64,000 bases of DNA from Cellvibrio polysaccharolyticus (GTDB lineage Bacteria; Pseudomonadota; Gammaproteobacteria; Pseudomonadales; Cellvibrionaceae), in NCBI RefSeq assembly GCF_015182315.1, contig NZ_PRDL01000001.1, forward strand, positions 1,860,001 to 1,924,000, in the 5' to 3' direction. The notes below the pieces were generated by a model. It was not told the origin of the DNA and did no database searches. It saw nothing but the letters and a program-made list of their open reading frames with translations. The translations under genes and the position numbers were made by a program. Below are positions 52,882-62,050 of the stretch, piece after piece (the first letter of the stretch is position 1; each line of letters starts with the position of its first letter).

Positions 52882-55626
52882 TTAGAACAGAGACGGAGTT
52901 TCTTTTAACAACCACTGATGAATAGCATCTTTTTCGAGACAGCGGTTGAGTGGCCGCAGCGCTTCGCTGTAGCGGTCGGCATCAATATTTTTAAACTCAA
53001 CACGGGCATCGCCCTGTTTGAATTCTTCGGCCAGATGGGTGAGGGCGCTTTGCCAGAGTTGTAAGGTTTCCGGCCAGGATTGCGCCGGTGGTGCAATACC
53101 CGGGTGTTGCAAGGCTTCAATACCGAGCCCCGCCCAACCGCGCCCTTTGGCATTTAATTGTGCAAAAGCAATAGCATCGACGGCTTCGTTATTGCTGATG
53201 GCGTACAGCGGCAGCTGCGGCTCGTCCGGGCGATCGCCCAGCCAGCTGGATACTTTCGAGCTGCCGGTTTTGTAGTCAATCACCAGCCGTTGCCCTGCGC
53301 CGAGTTCGTCAATACGGTCAATACGCAAATTCAACATCAACCCGGCAAAGGTTACGGTGCGGGATTCTTCAATCGCCACCACCCGAAACGGTGGCCGTTC
53401 CTTTTCATCTTCCAGCCAGGCGCCGATCAATTTCACCAGCCGTTGTTGCTCCAGCGCCGCATAACGATCACCGATGTTGCGCCGCTGTTTAAGCGGTTGC
53501 ATGGCGGTGCTGACGGCGGTGTTGATTTGTTGCGTCAGTTGCTCGGCTTCTATTTCTTGCAGGCGGTTGCTGTCACCGATTTCTTTCCAGATAAATGCCA
53601 GCGCATCGTGTAACAGGGTGCCGCGCTCCATGGCAGAAAAACCGATCACCGGTGGCTCGGGCCAGCGCGCACCCAGGCGCAATTGGGCAAAAGCGTGAAA
53701 CGGGCAGGCGGCTTGCAATCTCAGCAACGAGCTGCCGCCGCGAACAAGTTCGTCGCTGCCCAGCGGCGGGCCAAAGCGGCTGTCGTGAAGTTGCAGTTGC
53801 GCGCTGCCTTGCAATTGTTGCCGGTTGAAGGCGGTGGCGCTGCTGCTGGCGTTGCCAATAAGCTGTTCAATAGCCACCTGCGGTATTTCTTCAATCAATG
53901 CGCTGGTGCGCAACTCGCCAATATCATCGTGCGCCGGTGAGCTGAAAATAATCGTTTTCGCACACTGCCGGTAATGGCGGGTGAGGCGGCTGGCGTATTG
54001 AAATTCGCGCTCGGCACTGGCGTGCGGCATCTGCAACTCGCGCTGCATGCTGATCGGCAAAAACGGGTTGGGCGCCGGTGCCGGTGGCCACTGGCGGTGG
54101 TGCAGCCCGGTCATCCAGCAATAATCAAAGTGCAAGCCATCGCCTTCCAGCGCGCCAAGAATCTGAATAGGGGAATCCGGTGTTTGCGCCTGAAACGGTG
54201 TTTTGGAAGCCTGCCGGAATAAGCGGGTCAAGGCTTGTTGCGCCGATAACAGCTCATTTTGCCCGGTGTGGTTGCTATCCAGCGTGGCAAATTGTTCCAG
54301 CAAACGATACCACTGATTGAGTTGCTGGTATTCCTGGCTGTCCGGACGGCGTTCGCCGGGCCAACCCAGCTGCGCCAGTTGGTCGGCAAACCATTGTGAC
54401 CATTGCAAAGCGCTGCCCCGTGCCGGTTGGTGGCGGCGGTTTTCGTAAAATTGATTGAGCGCATTCAACAAACGAATGCCGCTGCTTTCGTCCGGCAGGC
54501 CGCGCTGCTGCCATTGTTCACATAACCGGGTGGCGTGGTAGCGCAAGTCGCTGCTGCTGATAAAAAACTGGCCGCTATCGCGCAGCCGATGCACCAGACT
54601 GCCGCGAAACAGCCGTTCGCTGTCGCTATTGCCAAAAAACGGCGAGAGCAGCAAATCGCACAGTGGCTCCACCTCCTGCTGCGAGCGGTTCAGGCCGAGC
54701 AAATTCAGTGCGCAGTGAATTAACGGGGTAGAAGCCAGCGGTGTACCGGCAGAAAAGTTGAAGGGCGCGGTACGGCGCGGTTGCTCGGGCAAGCCTGCCA
54801 TCGGTTCAAACACTTCGCCAAAAATGCGCTCCATTTTGTCGCGAATCTGGCCAAGGTTGGGCACGATAATACCGATGCTGGCATCGGGCGACGCCAGCAG
54901 AATATCGCGGCTCCAGAGTGCCGCCGCAAGTATTTCCTGTTCTTCGTTAACCACCGTGGTTCGCTGGCACTCGCCCTGTGGCAAGGGCAACTCAACAGTA
55001 TGCTGTGTGGTTGCTGCGGCGTTAAGGATGCGGCTTTCCAGCGGTAACAAGGCATCAAAGCCGAGCAAATGAACAACCGGTTGCACCGGCAAATGCTCCT
55101 GCCAGGCGTCGGCGATGCGCTGCCAGGCGCTTTCCCGGGTAATCCAGCCACGTTCGGCCATGGCGCTGCGGAAGAGCTGTAACCACTGGTAAAAAGACTG
55201 GCTGTTGGCGCTCAGGGTAAACGCATCGACTTTTTCCGGGTTGAGCTGGTCATCGTCCAGGCACCAGCGTTCCAGTTGCGTGAGTGCGGTATCGGCGCTT
55301 TGGGCGAGAGGTTCGGCGAGCAACAATTCCAGGTCGGGCGCATCGGCAATAACCTTTTCCCACAGCCACACGCGTTGGTCGTCACTGGCAATAATCGCGG
55401 CGGTAGATTCCAGCTCTTTATCCTGCAAAATCTGCCACGCCTGCTGCAACCACTGCGACAGGGTAAAAATATCCGGGGTCTTCCACACCTTAACGCCTTG
55501 CTGGCGTTGATGCTGGCCATAGGCGCGTAACAGGTGGTTGCGTAAACGGTTATTAGCAGTGATGACCGGCTCGCCCCGCGCAAGCGCCGGTAGCAGAGGG
55601 GAGATATCGAGCAGACTGGAAACCAT
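52882..55626 (-). CDS. AddB-like PD-(D/E)XK nuclease/repair protein
   Basis: This is a 914-residue protein belonging to the gammaproteobacterial 'probable DNA repair protein' group related to AddB. The N-terminal part resembles an inactivated helicase (VITANNRLRNHLL; no Walker A). The C-terminal nuclease motif is RLVIDYKTG, with the upstream Asp in LRIDRIDELG. It presumably works with the AddA-like helicase-nuclease encoded at 27-30.6 kb on the same strand; partners of this type are normally adjacent. It lies between murI and cydD. The start at 55626 has AAGG upstream. Confidence 0.87.
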   Translation of the reverse strand: MVSSLLDISPLLPALARGEPVITANNRLRNHLLRAYGQHQRQQGVKVWKTPDIFTLSQWLQQAWQILQDKELESTAAIIASDDQRVWLWEKVIADAPDLELLLAEPLAQSADTALTQLERWCLDDDQLNPEKVDAFTLSANSQSFYQWLQLFRSAMAERGWITRESAWQRIADAWQEHLPVQPVVHLLGFDALLPLESRILNAAATTQHTVELPLPQGECQRTTVVNEEQEILAAALWSRDILLASPDASIGIIVPNLGQIRDKMERIFGEVFEPMAGLPEQPRRTAPFNFSAGTPLASTPLIHCALNLLGLNRSQQEVEPLCDLLLSPFFGNSDSERLFRGSLVHRLRDSGQFFISSSDLRYHATRLCEQWQQRGLPDESSGIRLLNALNQFYENRRHQPARGSALQWSQWFADQLAQLGWPGERRPDSQEYQQLNQWYRLLEQFATLDSNHTGQNELLSAQQALTRLFRQASKTPFQAQTPDSPIQILGALEGDGLHFDYCWMTGLHHRQWPPAPAPNPFLPISMQRELQMPHASAEREFQYASRLTRHYRQCAKTIIFSSPAHDDIGELRTSALIEEIPQVAIEQLIGNASSSATAFNRQQLQGSAQLQLHDSRFGPPLGSDELVRGGSSLLRLQAACPFHAFAQLRLGARWPEPPVIGFSAMERGTLLHDALAFIWKEIGDSNRLQEIEAEQLTQQINTAVSTAMQPLKQRRNIGDRYAALEQQRLVKLIGAWLEDEKERPPFRVVAIEESRTVTFAGLMLNLRIDRIDELGAGQRLVIDYKTGSSKVSSWLGDRPDEPQLPLYAISNNEAVDAIAFAQLNAKGRGWAGLGIEALQHPGIAPPAQSWPETLQLWQSALTHLAEEFKQGDARVEFKNIDADRYSEALRPLNRCLEKDAIHQWLLKETPSLF

Positions 55627-55703
55627 GCAGCAAACCTTGAGCAACGCGAAAGCGCCAAGGGTAACTTTCTGACACGGCTTTCACAACCGCGCGCAGGGGC
55701 GTA

Positions 55704-56540
55704 TCAGCACACCGCCAGAGGAATATCCAGAATAGCGGTCTGCGGCAAGCCAAAACGGGCGAGGGCGGGGCGCAATTGTTCCACTTCTGCGGTGCTTTTG
55801 GTGAAAAAGGCCTGATGTTCGGGTAGTGCGGTGCTGGCATCGGGTGACAGTTGGGGCAGTAAACTTTGCACCCGTCTGGCGATGGCATCGCCGGAGTCAA
55901 TCAGCGTGACGCTGGCGCCCAGCTGCCGGGAGATTTCTTCCGCCAGCAAGGGAAAATGGGTGCAGGCCAGCACCAGTGTGTCCATTTGTGCCATGGCCGG
56001 GTGCTGGTAAAACGGCTCGAGCACCGCGCGGATAGCCTCGTCACTCACCGTTTCGCCGCGTAGCTTTTGTTCGGCCAGCCATACCAGTTCGCTGCTGCCG
56101 ACTGAAATAACGGTGCTATCGGCGGCGTAATCAGCAATTAGTTGACGGGTATAAGGGCGAACTACGGTAGCGGGTGTGGCGAGCAGGCCAATCACCCGCG
56201 AGCGGGAAAACTGTGCCGCCGGTTTGATGGCAGGCACTACCCCGACCACCGGCAAGGAAAAGCGGCTGCGAATCACCGGTAATGCCAGGGTGCTGGCCGT
56301 ATTGCAAGCGATGACCAGCAAATCCGGCTGAATGCGGGCGATGGCGTAATCCATCACCTCGGTGACACGGGCAATCAGCTCCGCTTCGGTTTTGGTGCCG
56401 TAAGGGAAGGCGGCGTTGTCTGACAGGTAAAAACGCTCGCAGCCCGGCACCCGGTTGGTGATGGCCTGCAAAATACTGAGGCCGCCGACACCGGAATCAA
56501 ACACCAGAATACGGGGATGGGAAAAGGGTTGAGCTATCAT
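55704..56540 (-). CDS. murI: Glutamate racemase
   Basis: This is a 278-residue cofactor-independent racemase. The two catalytic cysteines are in IACNTAST and LACTHFPLL, and the opening motif is VFDSGVGGLSIL. It makes D-glutamate for peptidoglycan. It is divergent from rmuC and upstream of the AddB-like gene on the same strand, with 77 bases between. Confidence 0.96.
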   Translation of the reverse strand: MIAQPFSHPRILVFDSGVGGLSILQAITNRVPGCERFYLSDNAAFPYGTKTEAELIARVTEVMDYAIARIQPDLLVIACNTASTLALPVIRSRFSLPVVGVVPAIKPAAQFSRSRVIGLLATPATVVRPYTRQLIADYAADSTVISVGSSELVWLAEQKLRGETVSDEAIRAVLEPFYQHPAMAQMDTLVLACTHFPLLAEEISRQLGASVTLIDSGDAIARRVQSLLPQLSPDASTALPEHQAFFTKSTAEVEQLRPALARFGLPQTAILDIPLAVC

Positions 56541-56702
56541 CGGTAAAACCTGTCACCGGGTAAGGTAAAACGTCAGCAGTGCAAAAAACTGTTGCGCAGT
56601 GTAGCTTGAACCGCTTGGCCCCGACAGTCCTGCCGCTGTTAATTGTGTAGAATAGCCGTTTGTCTTTTTGCCGGGCCGTTGCCCGCCACCACGGGTAATA
56701 AC

Positions 56703-58283
56703 ATGCCGTTAACCGACAACCTTGTAGTGATTTTTGCCGTGCTGATCGCCGTAATAGCCGGGCTGTGCCTGGGCGTTTTTCTAGCCTCCCGCATGGCGCG
56801 CAGCAAACTGGCCGATGCCCTGCAACTGGAAAAGCAACAGGCCGAGATTCAGCTGCAAAACCTGCGGCACGAAAGCGGCTTGAAAGAAACCCGCTTTATG
56901 CTGGAGCAGCAACAGCTGAAAGAGCAGGCCCAGCAGCTGCGTGATCAACAGGAGCAACAGCAGCTGGCGCAGCAGCAACTGCAACAGCAATTGCGCGAAA
57001 GCCAGCAACTGCTCAACCGCGAAAGCCAAACCCTGGCGACCGCCCAGGAGCGCAACCGTCAGTTGGAAAGCCTGCCCGTGCAACTGGCCGAGCGGGACCA
57101 ACAGCTTGCCCGGGTGCAATCCGAATCGGCTGCCTTAAAAGCCGGCCTTGACCAGGAGCGCCGCAATTTTGAGCAACAATTGCAACTGCTACAAAATGCC
57201 CGTGAAGAATTGAAGCGGGAGTTTGAAAACCTCGCCAACCGCATCTTTGAAAACAAACATCAACAATTTTCTGCCAACAGCAAATCTCTGCTGGAAACCA
57301 CCCTTGACCCGATCAAAAATCAATTGGGTGAATTCCGCCGCAAGGTAGAAGAGGTTTACGAAAAAGAAAACCTTGGCCGTAATTTGCTGGCGCAGCAAGT
57401 GGTTGAGTTGCAAAAGCAGGCGCACAAAATTGGTGAAGATGCGGTAAACCTTGCCCAGGCGTTAAAAGGCAACAGCAAAACCCAGGGCAACTGGGGCGAA
57501 GTGGTGCTGGAGCGCCTGCTGGAACAATCCGGTTTGCAAAAAGGCCGTGAGTACGAAACGCAAAAAAGCTTTGTTACCGAAGATGGTCGCCGGCAAATGC
57601 CGGACGTGATCATCCGCCTGCCGGAAAACAAAGATATTATTATCGACTCAAAAGTGTCGCTGGTTGATTACGAAAAATTCTGCAACAGTGAAGATGAAAC
57701 CGAACGCCAGCTGTTGCTGGGCGCGCATGTGCAGTCGCTGCGCAATCATATTCGTCAGCTGAGCATCAAGGATTACGAGAAACTGGACGGCGTGCGTGCG
57801 CTGGACTTCGTGTTTATCTTCGTGCCCATCGAAGCTGCGTTTTTAATGGCCTTGCAAAAAGAGCCGGGCCTGTACCGCGAAGCCTATGATCGTCATATTA
57901 TTCTGGTCAGCCCGACAACCTTATTGGCGACATTGCGCACGGTAGAAAACATTTGGCGCTATGAAAACCAGAATAAAAATGCCGAAGTGATCGCGGAAAG
58001 AGCCGGTGCTTTGCATGATCAGTTTGTACTGCTGCTATCATCATTGGACGGTATAGGAACGCAGTTGGATAAAGCGCGGGACAGCTACGATAAGGCGCGC
58101 AAGCAGTTGCACAGTGGCCGTGGCAATCTGGTTCGCCGGGTGGAGGAGTTGCGCAAGTTGGGCGCGAAGACCAAAAAAGTGATTCCCCGCGAGCTGGTAG
58201 AGCAGGCGGATGATGCACCGGAAAGCAGCTTGCTGGAATTGACGGAAGCATCCGGGACGGATTCGCTGGTTTCGGACGAGTAA
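56703..58283 (+). CDS. rmuC: DNA recombination protein RmuC
   Basis: This is a 526-residue protein with an N-terminal membrane helix (about 5-28), a long Gln-rich coiled coil (about 35-200), then the RmuC nuclease-like domain (KGNSKTQGNWGEVVLERLLEQSG, MPDVIIRLPENKDIIIDSKVSL). RmuC limits inversions at short inverted repeats, and more recent work links it to phage and DNA-end defence. The 56703 start is chosen at the start of the membrane helix. Repeat copy D follows 59 bases past the stop. Confidence 0.94.
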   Translation: MPLTDNLVVIFAVLIAVIAGLCLGVFLASRMARSKLADALQLEKQQAEIQLQNLRHESGLKETRFMLEQQQLKEQAQQLRDQQEQQQLAQQQLQQQLRESQQLLNRESQTLATAQERNRQLESLPVQLAERDQQLARVQSESAALKAGLDQERRNFEQQLQLLQNAREELKREFENLANRIFENKHQQFSANSKSLLETTLDPIKNQLGEFRRKVEEVYEKENLGRNLLAQQVVELQKQAHKIGEDAVNLAQALKGNSKTQGNWGEVVLERLLEQSGLQKGREYETQKSFVTEDGRRQMPDVIIRLPENKDIIIDSKVSLVDYEKFCNSEDETERQLLLGAHVQSLRNHIRQLSIKDYEKLDGVRALDFVFIFVPIEAAFLMALQKEPGLYREAYDRHIILVSPTTLLATLRTVENIWRYENQNKNAEVIAERAGALHDQFVLLLSSLDGIGTQLDKARDSYDKARKQLHSGRGNLVRRVEELRKLGAKTKKVIPRELVEQADDAPESSLLELTEASGTDSLVSDE

Positions 58284-58342
58284 TTTTTTAAGCGGCTGAA
58301 TAACTGTTATATGTTTCCTGTGATATGGCAACTTCATTCCGC

Positions 58343-58532
58343 CCGCTCGCCATCCGGATATAGGTTCCAAAAGCGCATGAATATCCGCAAGCGGAGCCGG
58401 CCAATCCTCACAGAGGATTGTCGTTCCGTGCGCGCAAAACATGTTTTGCTATATGCGCACTCCACCCATGTAGCTCCATCGAGTCATCCCTGACTCGACG
58501 GTTTTGGAACCAATGACCGGATGACCAGCTCA
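58343..58532 (-). repeat. Structured dispersed repeat, copy D (long form, about 190 bp)
   Basis: The arms at 58346-58372 and 58502-58528 are inverted complements with several mismatches (ATCCGGATATAG against ATCCGGTCATTG in the variable part). The interior shares with copy A the GCAAAACATGTTTTGC palindrome and a hairpin that here reads CAATCCTC/GAGGATTG, a paired change from copy A's CAATCATC/GATGATTG. The GCGC end faces the rmuC stop. Confidence 0.85.
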
Positions 58533-58625
58533 CATTCGTGCCGTGTTTAAGAGTTTTCGTGATTTTTGCTGGCGAATACTTTTGGTCAAATCATGTTTAA
58601 TTAAACATTTGAAATTGGATACAGA

Positions 58626-59090
58626 ATGAATACTTTGCAAATACTGACATTGATTGGCGGGCTGATTATTTTGGTGTTATCGGTTATCGCCATTGTGCTG
58701 CGCCGAAAAGTGCGGGAAATGGAAAAGCGTCGCGCCGCGCAGGATGCGGAGCAACAAGCGGAAGCGGCTGCGCGGCGGCAAAAGGTCAATCAAAGCATTC
58801 AAATTATTGCCCGCTCTTTGGGGCAAGATGAACGCCTCACTCATACCGAAGCCAGTATTCGCATCAGCGGTTTGCTGGATAGCCTGAGCGTACCTCAACA
58901 AACCCAGCAAGAGTTTTCGGCCTTTTACCAGCTGACCAATGCCACTGCCCATATCCCTTACCTGGAAGAGTGGAAACAATTGGACTCCAAGCGTAAACGC
59001 GAGCTTGAGCATGAACGGGAAGTGCAAGAAGGTATTTATCGCGAATTCGTTGAAGATGCAGCCAAGCGCATTATTGGCCGTGAGTTTTAA
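58626..59090 (+). CDS. DUF2489 membrane-anchored protein
   Basis: This is a 154-residue protein with one N-terminal transmembrane helix (about 5-25), a charged coiled-coil linker, then the DUF2489 domain (LTHTEASIRISGLLDSL, FYQLTNATAHIPYLEEW). Function unknown; such genes are common single genes in marine gammaproteobacteria. It lies 27 bases before the GNAT gene on the same strand, so they may share a transcript. Confidence 0.87.
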   Translation: MNTLQILTLIGGLIILVLSVIAIVLRRKVREMEKRRAAQDAEQQAEAAARRQKVNQSIQIIARSLGQDERLTHTEASIRISGLLDSLSVPQQTQQEFSAFYQLTNATAHIPYLEEWKQLDSKRKRELEHEREVQEGIYREFVEDAAKRIIGREF

Positions 59091-59117
59091 ACATTATTTT
59101 TTAGTGGCTGTTTTTAC

Positions 59118-59648
59118 ATGTTTCGTATTCGTTTGATGCAGGTAACGGATATTCCTGCTGTATTGGTGATTCAGGCGCAGGCTTATGTGGATGAGATATT
59201 GGAGAGCGCCGAGGTAATTGCGGCGCGTTTGCATAGTGCGCCGCAAACTGCCTGGGTGGCAGAAACCGATGCAGGTGTACAAGCCTATCTGGTCACTTAT
59301 CCTTCCCGTTTGGGCGCCTTGACCGCCTGGGGTGAAAACTTTCAGTGCGCGCAAGATGCTGACTGCCTTTACCTGCACGATCTGGCAGTGGCTGGCGCCG
59401 CGGGTGGCGGCGGTTTGGGGCGGGCACTCATTGTGGCCGCAACGCAGTATGCAGAAGAGAGCGGCTACCGTTTTTCTTCGCTTATTTCAGTGCAGGGTTC
59501 AGTGGGGTTCTGGCAGCGCCGGGGTTACGGTGTTGTAGAAAACCTGAGTCAGGCGCAGCAGCGGTTGCTGGCAACCTACACCGGGCCTGCTTATTACATG
59601 AGTAAAACCCTTGCGGTGAGAGAGGCGGTTGTTGAAAGCATTTGCTAA
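59118..59648 (+). CDS. GNAT-family N-acetyltransferase
   Basis: This is a 176-residue protein with the GNAT fold: an N-terminal RLMQVTDIPAVLVIQ strand and helix, then the acetyl-CoA site LHDLAVAGAAGGGGLGRALI, a glycine-rich variant of the QxxGxG/A loop. It is followed by FWQRRGYGVV near the C-terminus. The substrate is unknown. A hairpin terminator follows nine bases after the stop. Confidence 0.88.
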   Translation: MFRIRLMQVTDIPAVLVIQAQAYVDEILESAEVIAARLHSAPQTAWVAETDAGVQAYLVTYPSRLGALTAWGENFQCAQDADCLYLHDLAVAGAAGGGGLGRALIVAATQYAEESGYRFSSLISVQGSVGFWQRRGYGVVENLSQAQQRLLATYTGPAYYMSKTLAVREAVVESIC

Positions 59649-59656
59649 AAAATAGT

Positions 59657-59685
59657 AGCTACCGGTGTTAACCCGTAGCTTTTTT
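59657..59685 (+). terminator. Terminator after the GNAT gene
   Basis: The stem AGCTAC / GTAGCT is extended inward by three more pairs across a mismatch, and is followed by a run of Ts. Confidence 0.75.
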
Positions 59686-59718
59686 ATTAGCACTGCCTTG
59701 AACAACCGTTAAGGTTTC

Positions 59719-60159
59719 TCAAAGCATCAGACGCATGACCCGATGCATGCCGATTTCCGGTACATCAAAAGGCTCGCTGACAATGTCAAAACCGGCTGCT
59801 TCGTAAAAACCCAGCGCATTTTCTCTCGCTTTGCACCAGATAGTGCTGCCGCCAGCTTGCTGACAATGGTTTATCGCGGTTTGCAAAATCGCTTTGCCAA
59901 CACCTTGCCCGCGCACTTCTGGTGTGGTCGCCATACCGCGTAAAAGCCATTCTCCCTCTTTTCGGTTGCCATCCAGGGCCCGATGCACCAGCGTAGCAAT
60001 ACCGCATAAATCCTTATTCGAAAAAGCACCCACGTGCAAGGTGTCTGCATCGTCGTCGCCTTCGTAAACCAGTTCTTCGGGTTGTTGATGCGGGCGTAAA
60101 ATACGGGCGCGTAATACGCGGGTTTGTACGGCGGAAATGGCGGATATAGTGATGGACAT
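59719..60159 (-). CDS. GNAT-family N-acetyltransferase
   Basis: This is a 146-residue protein. The acetyl-CoA loop is MATTPEVRGQGVGKAIL, and the end GFYEAAGF fits the GNAT fold. It belongs to the small stand-alone acetyltransferases; the substrate is unknown. It is convergent with the preceding GNAT gene, and on the same strand as the SRPBCC gene upstream (75 bases between), so read-through from the sigma factor regulon is possible. Confidence 0.88.
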   Translation of the reverse strand: MSITISAISAVQTRVLRARILRPHQQPEELVYEGDDDADTLHVGAFSNKDLCGIATLVHRALDGNRKEGEWLLRGMATTPEVRGQGVGKAILQTAINHCQQAGGSTIWCKARENALGFYEAAGFDIVSEPFDVPEIGMHRVMRLML

Positions 60160-60233
60160 GACAAGGTATCTCGAAAGTTTTCCCTATCATAGCAAAGCCC
60201 GGCAGCCGATGTGGTGCCGGGCCTGGTATCGTG

Positions 60234-61043
60234 TTACTGCGGCGTATTAACCTGAACAACGTAGCAATGCATGGCAGAAATTTTCAAACCGCCTTGGTGG
60301 CTCAAGGTGTATATATCACAAAAAGCCCAGGTTTCTTCCTTGCCGTCTTTGCGGGTGGTCATAGTGCCATCGGCTACGGCCTGGTTGCCGTCCACCAGAA
60401 TGCTGTTAATTAACAAGGTGGCCGGTTCGTGGTTTTCCATGTCCGCCATCATGTTACGAAACCCCGCTTTTCCGATGGTATCGGGGGAGCCCGGCATTTT
60501 CCAAACCATGTTGTCGGTTATCTGATCAACCAGAAAATTCAGGTCATTACGGGCAAAGCCCTCATTGAATTTCGTAATAAAATTTTTAATGTCATTCCGG
60601 TTCAGGTGTGCGTCCGTTTTTTGTTCGCCGCTGTGTTCTACGTAATTTTTAAAACTGTCGAGAATCGCCTGCCAACCCTGTTGCTGTTCTTCGAGGGAGT
60701 GTTCATTCTCCGCCTGGAATTCGGTAACAATGCGGGTGGTGTCCGGGGTGGTTTGTATAAAATGCACAACGGCGGTGCGGCCATCGTCCATGCTGTAAGC
60801 CAGGTGTTTTTCGGTGTCTACCCTGGTGTAAATACCGCTGAAATCGAAACTGAAACTGCCATCTCTGGCGGCCATGGTGTGTTTGAAGCGACCACCAATA
60901 CGCAGGTCATTTTCTGACGCAGGGCAGTGCCAGTCGGGTGATGCCTGGTTCCATTGTTGAATGGCTTGCGGGTCATTAAACGCCTGCCATACCTGAGCGG
61001 AAGGCGCTTTGATGGTGGCGGTTACGGTAAGAGTATCGGTCAT
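60234..61043 (-). CDS. SRPBCC (AHSA1) / SnoaL-like fusion protein
   Basis: This is a 269-residue protein. Residues 1-140 are an Aha1/AHSA1-type START fold (APSAQVWQAFNDPQAIQQWN, GIYTRVDTEKHLAYSMDDGR). Residues 155-269 are a SnoaL/NTF2-like domain (FNEGFARNDLNFLVDQITDNMVWKMPG). Both are hydrophobic-cavity folds; the two are usually separate proteins. The ligand is unknown. AGGAG precedes two adjacent ATG codons at 61046 and 61043. It follows the VOC-family gene by 23 bases and is probably co-transcribed with it. Confidence 0.85.
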   Translation of the reverse strand: MTDTLTVTATIKAPSAQVWQAFNDPQAIQQWNQASPDWHCPASENDLRIGGRFKHTMAARDGSFSFDFSGIYTRVDTEKHLAYSMDDGRTAVVHFIQTTPDTTRIVTEFQAENEHSLEEQQQGWQAILDSFKNYVEHSGEQKTDAHLNRNDIKNFITKFNEGFARNDLNFLVDQITDNMVWKMPGSPDTIGKAGFRNMMADMENHEPATLLINSILVDGNQAVADGTMTTRKDGKEETWAFCDIYTLSHQGGLKISAMHCYVVQVNTPQ

Positions 61044-61066
61044 CATTATCTCCTTGCTGTGAATGT

Positions 61067-61483
61067 TTACTGGCACTGGTTTACCGCGCCGCTGATCATC
61101 CAGGGTGTGCCGTATTTATCCTGTAACATGCCAAAACGTTTTGCCCAGAACTGCTCTTGCATTGGCATATGGATTTCACCGCCTTCGCTCAGCTGTTCAA
61201 AAATACGCTCGGCATCAGCCACCTCATCTATTTGGATGAACACGTAAATACCTTGCGGTTTATCAAACCAGTCCGGTGGCGTGTCAGAAGCCATCAGCAT
61301 GGCATCACCAATCGACATTTGCGCATGCATTACCCGGTCGTGCCAGGCCGGGTTGATCTCATCGCCGGGGGGCGCATCGCCGTATTTCTGTATTCCCAGA
61401 ATCTTGCCACCAAATACTTTGGCATAAAACTCGAAAGCCTCCTGACAATTACCATCGAAATTCAAGTACGGGTAAATCTTCAT
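61067..61483 (-). CDS. VOC-family protein (PhnB/glyoxalase-like)
   Basis: This is a 138-residue protein of the PhnB-like VOC superfamily: PYLNFDGNCQEAFEFYAKVFGG, AQMSIGDAMLMASD and the final DKYGTPWMISG strand. Such proteins bind small metabolites or antibiotics; this subgroup is commonly next to ECF sigma factors. GGAG precedes the start. A promoter matching the ECF42 form lies about 107-133 bases upstream. Confidence 0.92.
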   Translation of the reverse strand: MKIYPYLNFDGNCQEAFEFYAKVFGGKILGIQKYGDAPPGDEINPAWHDRVMHAQMSIGDAMLMASDTPPDWFDKPQGIYVFIQIDEVADAERIFEQLSEGGEIHMPMQEQFWAKRFGMLQDKYGTPWMISGAVNQCQ

Positions 61484-61589
61484 CGCGTTACTCCTTCACA
61501 GATTAACAAGTGTCAACACATTGAAAACGGAGGGCGGCCAAATGGCAGCCTGACCTGAAATTCACTGTTCCGATCAGTTCCAGTTAATA

Positions 61590-61616
61590 GTCGATGCAGA
61601 AATTAAGAAATCGACA
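61590..61616 (-). promoter_or_regulatory. ECF42-type promoter upstream of the VOC gene
   Basis: The minus strand reads TGTCGA (-35), 17 bases, then CGAC (-10). The same two boxes with the same spacing are found before the YCII gene. TGTCGA with a CGA-containing -10 is the form reported for ECF42 sigma factors. Confidence 0.8.
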
Positions 61617-61627
61617 ACACCGAAAAA

Positions 61628-61975
61628 TTAATCTGTTTGCAGTTCCCGAACCGGGCGAATTTCAATGCTGCCCACCCGCGCTGGCGGAATGCCAGCGGCT
61701 TTACGAATGGCGTGGTTAAGGTCTTTTGCCTCAATCAAATAGAAACCGGCGAGTTGCTCTTTGGTTTCGGCAAAGGGGCCGTCTGTAATCAGCAGTTCGT
61801 TGTTGCGTACTCTTACTGTGGTCGCCGTTCTGACCGGCTCCAGGGCTTCTCCGGCTACCAGAACGCCGGATTCATGCAAAGCGGTGGCGTAAGCCATGCA
61901 CTCACTGTCTTGTGGACTGTCCGGCAAACTGTGGAGTTCATTTTCATTGGCGTAGACAAGGCAAAGGTATTTCAT
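61628..61975 (-). CDS. YCII-related (DGPF) protein
   Basis: This is a 115-residue YCII-family protein. The DGPF motif is in ITDGPFAETKEQLAGFYLIE, with the N-terminal strand MKYLCLVYANE. YCII/DGPF proteins are the classic partners of ECF42 sigma factors, encoded just downstream here, though their role is unknown. AAGGAAA precedes the start. An ECF42-type promoter lies about 76-102 bases upstream. Confidence 0.93.
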   Translation of the reverse strand: MKYLCLVYANENELHSLPDSPQDSECMAYATALHESGVLVAGEALEPVRTATTVRVRNNELLITDGPFAETKEQLAGFYLIEAKDLNHAIRKAAGIPPARVGSIEIRPVRELQTD

Positions 61976-62050
61976 AAGGGTTTCCTTAACGATAGCTGGC
62001 TGGAAGCTGTCTCAAAATTTTTTAATGGTTCATGAGACGCTTTCCAGATA

